The position numbers and the translations under genes are program-made. 64,000 bases of DNA, from positions 3,162,001-3,226,000 of the forward strand of contig NZ_AP012547.1 of the NCBI RefSeq assembly GCF_000828635.1. The letters are read 5' to 3'. Origin of the DNA: Sulfuritalea hydrogenivorans sk43H (GTDB lineage: Bacteria; Pseudomonadota; Gammaproteobacteria; Burkholderiales; Rhodocyclaceae). The notes under the pieces were generated by a model that worked only from the letters and a program-made list of their open reading frames with translations, was not told where the DNA came from and did no database searches. Each line of letters opens with the position of its first letter. Position 1 is the first letter of the stretch. Of this stretch, positions 59,224 through 64,000 are shown in pieces.

Positions 59224-60957
59224 TCACATCTCTTCCCGAACCGGTTCGGCGCTGGCGGTGATCAGGGGCTTCAGCGGCGCGTCCGGCGCGACGCCGAGCG
59301 TGCGCAGGCTGCCGGCCATCACCTGGGCGAACACCGGCGCCGCCACGTCGCCGCCGAAATGCCTGCCGTTGGAAGGTTCGTCGACCATCACCGCGACAAT
59401 CAGGCGCGGATCGGACACCGGGGCGAAGCCGACAAACGACGCGACATACTTGTTCGCATAGGCGCCGCCTTCGATCTTGTGCGCCGTGCCGGTCTTGCCC
59501 GCCACGCGATAGCCGGCGATCTGCGCCTTGGGCGCGGTGCCACCCGGTTGCACCGCCATCTCGAGCATGGCGCGCACCTCGCGCGCGGTCTGCGACGAGA
59601 ACACCTGCTTGCCACTGATCGGCGGCGTATCCAGCCGCGCCAGCGAAATCGGCACCAGGTCGCCGTCGCGGGCGAAAGCCTGATAGGCGCGCGCCAGCTG
59701 GATCAGCGTCACCGAGATGCCATGGCCATAAGCCATGGTGGCCTGCTCGATCGGCTTCCAGGTCTTGGCCGGACGCAGGCGGCCGCCGACCTCGCCGGGG
59801 AAGCCGAGCTTGAGTGGCGCGCCGAAGCCGAGGCTGTCGAACATGGTCCACATCTCGTCCGGCGTCATCGACAGCGCCAGCTTGGCGGCGCCGATGTTGG
59901 ACGACTTCTGGATTACCTGCGCCACGGTCAGCATGCCGTGCACATGGGCATCCGAAATGGTCGCGGTGCCGATGGTCATCTTGCCCGGCGCGGTCTGGAT
60001 CGGCGTGTTGAAGCGCACCTTGCCCTTTTCCAGCGCCAGCGCCGCCGTGAAGGGTTTCAGGGTCGAGCCGGGCTCGAAGGTGTCGGTCAGCGCGCGGTTG
60101 CGCAACTGGGCGCCGACCAGCTTGACGCGGTTGTTCGGGTTGTAGGTCGGCAGGTTGGCCAGCGCCAGCACTTCGCCGCTGCGCGCATCGAGCACCACCA
60201 CGCCGCCGGCCTTGGCGCGATGTTCCTCCAGCGCGCGCTTGAGATGGCTGTAGGCGAGGTACTGCACCTTGGAATCCATCGCCAGCACGATGTCCTTGCC
60301 TTCCAGCGGCGGATGGATGCTCTCGACATCCTCCACCACGTTGCCGCGGCGATCCTTGATCACCCGGCGGCTGCCGGGCTTGCCCGACAGCTGGTTGTTG
60401 AACGCCAGCTCGATGCCTTCCTGACCGGCATCCTCGACACCGGTGAAGCCCAGCATGTGCGCCATCACCTCGCCCGCCGGGTAGTAGCGCCGGTATTCGT
60501 TCTTCTGGTGGATGCCCGGCAACTGCAGGGCCGTCACCCGGTCGGCCAGTTCGGGCGGCAACTGGCGCTTGACATAGACGAACTCGCGTTCGGAGGCCAG
60601 CTTGCGATTGATCTCGCGCACGTCCATGTCAAGCAGCGTGGCCAGGTTGCGCGACTGGGCCGGTGCCAGTTGCGCATCTTCGGGAATCGCCCAGATAGAG
60701 CGCACCGGGGTGGATACCGCCAGCACGTCGCCATGACGATCGGTAATGCGGCCGCGGGTCGCCGAAATGTCGATCACGCGCTCGAAACGGGCGCGGCCCT
60801 TGTCGCCCAGAAACTCGTTGTTGAAGCCCTGCAGGTAGAGCGAGCGCGCAATCAGCGTGACGAAGGCGCCAAGCAACACCACCAGCACCAGGCGCTGGCG
60901 CCAGGGCGGCAGGCGCTCGGAGAGCAGCGGGCTTCTGGAGAACTTGATCGACTTCAT
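59224..60957 (-). CDS. ftsI: Septal transpeptidase FtsI (PBP3)
   Basis: A 577-residue class B penicillin-binding protein. It has a short cytoplasmic tail, one membrane helix (LVLVVLLGAFVTLIARSLYL), a pedestal domain and a transpeptidase domain. The active site has GSTLKPF (SxxK nucleophile), KSSNIG (SxN) and GKTGTAHK (KTG). It cross-links septal peptidoglycan with FtsW. It lies 7 bp after ftsL. Confidence 0.98.
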   Translation of the reverse strand: MKSIKFSRSPLLSERLPPWRQRLVLVVLLGAFVTLIARSLYLQGFNNEFLGDKGRARFERVIDISATRGRITDRHGDVLAVSTPVRSIWAIPEDAQLAPAQSRNLATLLDMDVREINRKLASEREFVYVKRQLPPELADRVTALQLPGIHQKNEYRRYYPAGEVMAHMLGFTGVEDAGQEGIELAFNNQLSGKPGSRRVIKDRRGNVVEDVESIHPPLEGKDIVLAMDSKVQYLAYSHLKRALEEHRAKAGGVVVLDARSGEVLALANLPTYNPNNRVKLVGAQLRNRALTDTFEPGSTLKPFTAALALEKGKVRFNTPIQTAPGKMTIGTATISDAHVHGMLTVAQVIQKSSNIGAAKLALSMTPDEMWTMFDSLGFGAPLKLGFPGEVGGRLRPAKTWKPIEQATMAYGHGISVTLIQLARAYQAFARDGDLVPISLARLDTPPISGKQVFSSQTAREVRAMLEMAVQPGGTAPKAQIAGYRVAGKTGTAHKIEGGAYANKYVASFVGFAPVSDPRLIVAVMVDEPSNGRHFGGDVAAPVFAQVMAGSLRTLGVAPDAPLKPLITASAEPVREEM

Positions 60958-60964
60958 GGCGGCG

Positions 60965-61237
60965 TCATTTCTCCGCCACCGGCTCGACGGAAATGATCTG
61001 CCCCGGCGCCGGCGGCTTCATGCCCAGCTTCTCGCGGGCAACTTTCTCGACGCGGACATGCGCGGCCAGGGTGCTTTGCTCGAGCTGCAGCTGCCCCCAT
61101 TCGACCTCCAGATCGCGCATGCGTTTCTGCGTGGCTTCCAGTTCGGTGAATAATTTTCGGGCGCGATGATTGGCGCTCACGGCCGACAGGGCACAGGCCA
61201 CGGCGATCAGGATCAGGATGAGATTGAAGCGCGCCAT
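60965..61237 (-). CDS. ftsL: Cell division protein FtsL
   Basis: A 90-residue bitopic protein: short N-terminus, one helix (LILILIAVACALSAVSA) and a periplasmic leucine-zipper coiled coil (RKLFTELEATQKRMRDLEVE). It forms the FtsQLB complex that activates FtsWI. ATG at 61237 is used; a TTG two codons upstream is also possible. Its 5' leader follows the palindromic repeat at 61271-61371. Confidence 0.92.
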   Translation of the reverse strand: MARFNLILILIAVACALSAVSANHRARKLFTELEATQKRMRDLEVEWGQLQLEQSTLAAHVRVEKVAREKLGMKPPAPGQIISVEPVAEK

Positions 61238-61270
61238 GCTCAAGGGCCGTTAAGGAAACCATGAGAACCT

Positions 61271-61371
61271 ACCGCAGAGGCGCAGAGGCGCGGAGAAGGC
61301 GCGGAGGAGTTCAGAAGAAGCAAGGGAAAGGTGTTCTCTGCGTTGCCTCCGCGCCTCTGCGCCTCTGCGGT
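61271..61371. repeat. GCAGAGGCGCAGAG-type palindromic repeat between rsmH and ftsL
   Basis: Arms at 61271-61295 and 61347-61371 are perfect 25-bp inverted repeats with a 51-bp centre. They are clearly related to the repeat at 52531-52625: both begin ACCGCAGAG, both hold CTCTGCGTTGCC before the right arm, and both end CTGCGGTGAG. Confidence 0.9.
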
Positions 61372-61397
61372 GAGTGTTGAGCTTTTCACGAAATGCC

Positions 61398-62321
61398 TCA
61401 AACCTTCTGCGCCACGCGCAGCACCGCGCTGCGACAGCGCGGGTTGGTGGCGATTTCAGCGTCGGAAGGAAACATCGCCTTGCCCACCAGCTTCAGCACC
61501 GGTTGCGGCAGATCGGCCGCGCGCACCGGCACGCCCTTCGGCGGCTGCGGCGGGTGCGCCGCATCGCGCATGAAGCGCTTGACGATACGATCCTCCAGCG
61601 AATGAAAACAGATCACGGCCAGACGTCCGCCCGGTGCCAGTCGTGCGACGGCCCTGGGCAAGGTTAACGACAGCTCCTCAAGCTCCCGATTGACGTGAAT
61701 CCGTAGAGCTTGAAAGCTGCGCGTCGCCGGATGCTGGCCCGGTTCCCGCGTGCGGACGACCTGCGCCACGAGCGTGGCAAGTTGTCCTGTCCTTGAAATA
61801 CCGTGCTCGCCCCGAGCAGCAACAAGCGCCTTTGCAATCGCATGAGCAAACCGTTCTTCGCCATAGTCTCTGATCACCCTTTCTATTTCCGATTGCGATG
61901 CCCGCGCCAGGAACTCGGCGGCGGTCTCCCCCTGCGTCGTATCCATGCGCATGTCCAGCGGCGCATCGAAACGAAAACTCATGCCCCGTTCGGGCGTATT
62001 CAGTTGCGGCGACGACACGCCGATGTCCAGCAGCACGCCATCCACCTGCGTCACCCCGAGTTTGTCCAGCACCGAGTCGAACTCGCTGAAGGCGGCATGC
62101 ACCAGGGTGAAACGCGGATCGGAAATGGAAGCGCCGGCGGCAATCGCGGCCGGGTCGCGATCCAGCGCGATCAGACGACCCTTCGGTCCCAGCGCCGCGA
62201 GGATCGCCCGGCTGTGGCCGCCGCGGCCGAAGGTGGCATCGACATAGGTTCCCGCCGGCTGAATCGCCAGCCCCGCGACCGCTTCGGCCAACAGGACGCT
62301 GACGTGGGTGTCGACACTCAC
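61398..62321 (-). CDS. rsmH: 16S rRNA m4C1402 methyltransferase RsmH (MraW)
   Basis: 307 residues. SAM site [15 protein letters not shown], then [43 protein letters not shown] and the C-terminal [16 protein letters not shown]. It methylates C1402 of 16S rRNA at the P site. GTG at 62321 overlaps the mraZ stop (GTGA), which fits translational coupling; the longer ORF upstream is mraZ shadow. Confidence 0.97.
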   Translation of the reverse strand: MSVDTHVSVLLAEAVAGLAIQPAGTYVDATFGRGGHSRAILAALGPKGRLIALDRDPAAIAAGASISDPRFTLVHAAFSEFDSVLDKLGVTQVDGVLLDIGVSSPQLNTPERGMSFRFDAPLDMRMDTTQGETAAEFLARASQSEIERVIRDYGEERFAHAIAKALVAARGEHGISRTGQLATLVAQVVRTREPGQHPATRSFQALRIHVNRELEELSLTLPRAVARLAPGGRLAVICFHSLEDRIVKRFMRDAAHPPQPPKGVPVRAADLPQPVLKLVGKAMFPSDAEIATNPRCRSAVLRVAQKV

Positions 62322-62764
62322 AACGCAAGATTTTCCAGGCCCGGCGGCAGGAGCTTGTCGCCCACGGCAAAGATTGCGTCCTGCTGCGCCTTCCAGCCCT
62401 CGGCCGACCAGATTTCGAAATGGCGCCCCTGCCCGATCAGCCAGATTTCCTTTTCCAGCCCGGCGTACTGGCGCAGTGACGGCGAAATCAGCAGGCGCCC
62501 GGCGCCATCCAGTTCCACGTCCTCGGCAAAGCCCACCAGCAGACGCCGCACCATGGCGGATTCCACTTGCAAGCTGGGCGCCGCCAGGATCTGGGCGCGA
62601 ATGGGCTCCCACGCGGACTGCGGGTAGAGCAGCAGGCAGCGATGCGGGTGGGCGGTGACCACCAGCCGGCCTTCACCAGCCGCCACCAGGGCGTCGCGGT
62701 GCCGCGCCGGAACAGCCATCCGGCCCTTGGCATCGAGATTGAGCGCCGTCGCACCTTGAAACAT
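62318..62764 (-). CDS. mraZ: Transcriptional regulator MraZ
   Basis: 148 residues with two tandem AbrB-like halves: [23 protein letters not shown] style N-terminus, then [21 protein letters not shown]. MraZ rings bind direct TGGG repeats upstream of their own gene and repress the dcw cluster. Three such repeats are present in front of it (62807-62836). It is the first gene of the cluster. Confidence 0.97.
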   Translation of the reverse strand: MFQGATALNLDAKGRMAVPARHRDALVAAGEGRLVVTAHPHRCLLLYPQSAWEPIRAQILAAPSLQVESAMVRRLLVGFAEDVELDGAGRLLISPSLRQYAGLEKEIWLIGQGRHFEIWSAEGWKAQQDAIFAVGDKLLPPGLENLAL

Positions 62765-62806
62765 CGGACCCCCTTGAACAGGAAATCAGTCGCCAAGCAA
62801 CCAAAA

Positions 62807-62836
62807 TTTCCCACTAACCCCCACAGAGTCCCACTT
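62807..62836 (-). promoter_or_regulatory. MraZ operator: three TGGG direct repeats
   Basis: On the minus strand AGTGGGACTC, TGTGGGGGTT and AGTGGGAAAT follow one another at a 10-bp period, the form of known MraZ boxes. They abut the -10 hexamer (62833-62838), so bound MraZ would cover the transcription start. Confidence 0.88.
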
Positions 62837-62861
62837 TATGACACTTTTTGACGAGGGTCAA
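62833..62861 (-). promoter_or_regulatory. Promoter of the dcw cluster (mraZ promoter)
   Basis: TTGACC (62861-62856), 17 bp, TAAAGT (62838-62833) on the minus strand. It is the strongest promoter match in the window and lies directly before the MraZ boxes. Confidence 0.75.
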
Positions 62862-63072
62862 GAAAGAGTCGCATTTTTTTCAAGCGCAACAAGGGCTTAG
62901 GCGCGAAAGCCGAGGATTTTCGCAAATAAAATATTAAATAAAATCAATAGGGATACAAAGCAAACCGAATGTGCTTTGTGAGGAGTTGCGAAGTACGCCA
63001 TCGCAGATCGAGCAGCCGAGCCAAAAGTCGGCGCCGGCGACACGGCGACGATGGCCGGTGGAAGCCAGCTCC
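62862..63072. other. Intergenic region upstream of the dcw promoter
   Basis: About 210 bp between the end of psd and the dcw promoter, no gene. From 62925 to 62965 lies a strikingly AT-rich block (AATAAAATATTAAATAAAAT), rare in this DNA, about 65-100 bp upstream of the -35. It might be a nucleoid-protein site; it is too far for a plain UP element. A T-run lies at 62874-62880. The dispersed repeat occurs at 63024-63047. Confidence 0.5.
63024..63047 (+). repeat. Dispersed 24-bp repeat downstream of psd
   Basis: 23 of 24 positions match, in non-coding DNA 26 bp past the psd stop codon. Its palindromic core could form a small stem at the 3' end of the psd mRNA. Confidence 0.85.
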
Positions 63073-63921
63073 TCAGGCGGGGTGCTCGCCCATCATTTCG
63101 CCGAGGCGAATCGGCCGCTGCGGCGCCCACTCGGCATTGAACTTCATCACGCCGGGCGGAAACAGCATCACGACGGTCGAGCCAAGCAGGAAGCGGCCCA
63201 TCTCATCACCCTGCTTGAAGAGCAGTTGCTGGTCCTCATAGCGCCATTCGCGCAAATGGCCGGGGCGCGGCGGATTCACCACGCCATGCCACACCGTCGC
63301 CATGCTGCCGACGATGGTGGCGCCGACCAGCACCATGACGAAGGGGCCGTGCTCGCCATCGAAAACGCAAACCACGCGCTCGTTGCGGGCGAAGAGTCCG
63401 GGCACGCCGCGCGCCGTTACCGGATTGACCGAGAACAGGTCCCCCGGCACATGAATCATGCGCAGCAGGCGGCCGTCGCAAGGCATGTGGATGCGGTGGT
63501 AGTCCCTCGGGCTGAGATACAGCGTGGCGAAGCTGCCGTCCTGAAACTGCGCGGCCAGCACGGCGTCGCCGCCGACCAGCGCCGTCGTCGAATAGGAATG
63601 GCCCTTGGCCTGGAAGATCCGGTCGCGCTCGATGGCGCCGAACTGGCTGATCGCGCCATCCACCGGGCAGATGAAATCGGCAGCGGCCAGCGGCCGCGCA
63701 TCGGGCTTCAGCGGCCGTGTAAAGAACTCGTTGAAGCTGGCGTAACTCGAAATGTCCGGTTCCGCCGCCTCGCTCATGTTCACGCCGTAGCGGCCGACGA
63801 ACCAGCGGATCACGTTCGTGGTGAGTCCGCCCGCGCGCGCCGCGGCGAAGCGCCCGGCCAGCGCGGTGAGCGCCTGCTTGGGCAGCAGATACTGCAACAG
63901 GACGGCGAGACGATCGGACAC
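63073..63921 (-). CDS. psd: Phosphatidylserine decarboxylase proenzyme
   Basis: 282 residues (E. coli 322). It makes phosphatidylethanolamine at the inner membrane. The autocleavage site LGST is in GRFLLGSTVVMLFPP (Ser becomes the pyruvoyl group). SFNEFFTRPLKPDARP, CPVDGAIS and YHRIHMPCDGRL are family blocks, giving the type I bacterial form. ATG at 63921. The gene is read toward the dcw cluster but is separated by its promoter. The last 79 bases of the window, upstream of psd, show nothing recognisable. Confidence 0.97.
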   Translation of the reverse strand: MSDRLAVLLQYLLPKQALTALAGRFAAARAGGLTTNVIRWFVGRYGVNMSEAAEPDISSYASFNEFFTRPLKPDARPLAAADFICPVDGAISQFGAIERDRIFQAKGHSYSTTALVGGDAVLAAQFQDGSFATLYLSPRDYHRIHMPCDGRLLRMIHVPGDLFSVNPVTARGVPGLFARNERVVCVFDGEHGPFVMVLVGATIVGSMATVWHGVVNPPRPGHLREWRYEDQQLLFKQGDEMGRFLLGSTVVMLFPPGVMKFNAEWAPQRPIRLGEMMGEHPA

Positions 63922-64000
63922 GGGATCGGGGGCGCGGCGGGAAGCCGCGAATTATAGCCGTCCGTCCCTAACCGGCGGCCGTGCGCCGGCGGAGCAGCAC

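Overview
The window is a dense, high-GC stretch of a bacterial chromosome with long operons, 4-bp start/stop overlaps and almost no spare DNA. The division and cell-wall (dcw) cluster runs mraZ-rsmH-ftsL-ftsI-murE-murF-mraY-murD-ftsW-murG-murC-murB-ddl-ftsQ-ftsA-ftsZ and continues into lpxC, an M23 peptidase gene and secA. This order, the meso-DAP type MurE, and the style of glnE, tldD, hrpA and yhdP point to a betaproteobacterium, probably of the Rhodocyclales/Sterolibacteriaceae type. That placement is inferred from gene order and protein character, not from a search. No tRNA, rRNA, CRISPR array or complete insertion sequence was seen.

Layout. 1-2.3 kb: two tandem beta-hydroxyacid dehydrogenases (the first runs off the left edge) and a DUF4202 protein, all on the minus strand. 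2.4-6 kb: a PAS-GGDEF diguanylate cyclase, argJ, and a PIN/AbrB-type toxin-antitoxin pair. 6-15 kb: glnE, diverging from yhdP, a nitrilase-family amidase gene and tldD. 15-21.8 kb: a cNMP-GGDEF protein, a CinA-like protein, an EI24 membrane protein, hrpA and crcB, all minus. 21.8-23.6 kb: glnS. 23.6-27.4 kb: a three-gene cassette that looks like phage defence (NERD-UvrD helicase, abortive-infection membrane protein, Fic protein). 27.5-36.4 kb: a DUF3617 protein, a giant CBS-PAS-GGDEF-EAL protein, an Hpt-HD-GYP protein, fbp, and a CheY-TPR regulator with a minimal histidine kinase. 36.5-39.5 kb: mtnA with a fused class II aldolase/short-chain dehydrogenase. 39.6-62.9 kb: secA, the M23 peptidase gene, lpxC and the whole dcw cluster, read leftward from a promoter with a three-repeat MraZ operator. 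63-64 kb: psd.

How the genes work together. The right 24 kb makes peptidoglycan precursors (MurA excepted), builds the divisome (FtsL, I, W, Q, A, Z) and starts lipid A synthesis (LpxC), under MraZ control. Four proteins deal with cyclic di-GMP (two GGDEF regulators, one GGDEF-EAL, one HD-GYP), and a CheY-TPR/kinase pair follows fbp. mtnA plus the aldolase-dehydrogenase could form a 5-deoxypentose/methylthioribose salvage branch.

The most unusual signal is a 24-bp repeat scattered over the window in both orientations. Ten copies match at 22-24 of 24 positions and seven weaker ones at 19-21. Most lie inside essential genes (argJ, glnS, murC, murD, murE, hrpA, yhdP, mtnA) and are read in frame as KVGAGDTA-like, RRVASADF-like or ESALAARR-like octapeptides, so the same DNA word is translated in three frames. 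In glnS it sits in what looks like an extra segment just before the catalytic domain. A second repeat family, long GCAGAGGCGCAGAG-type hairpins, occurs twice inside the dcw operon.
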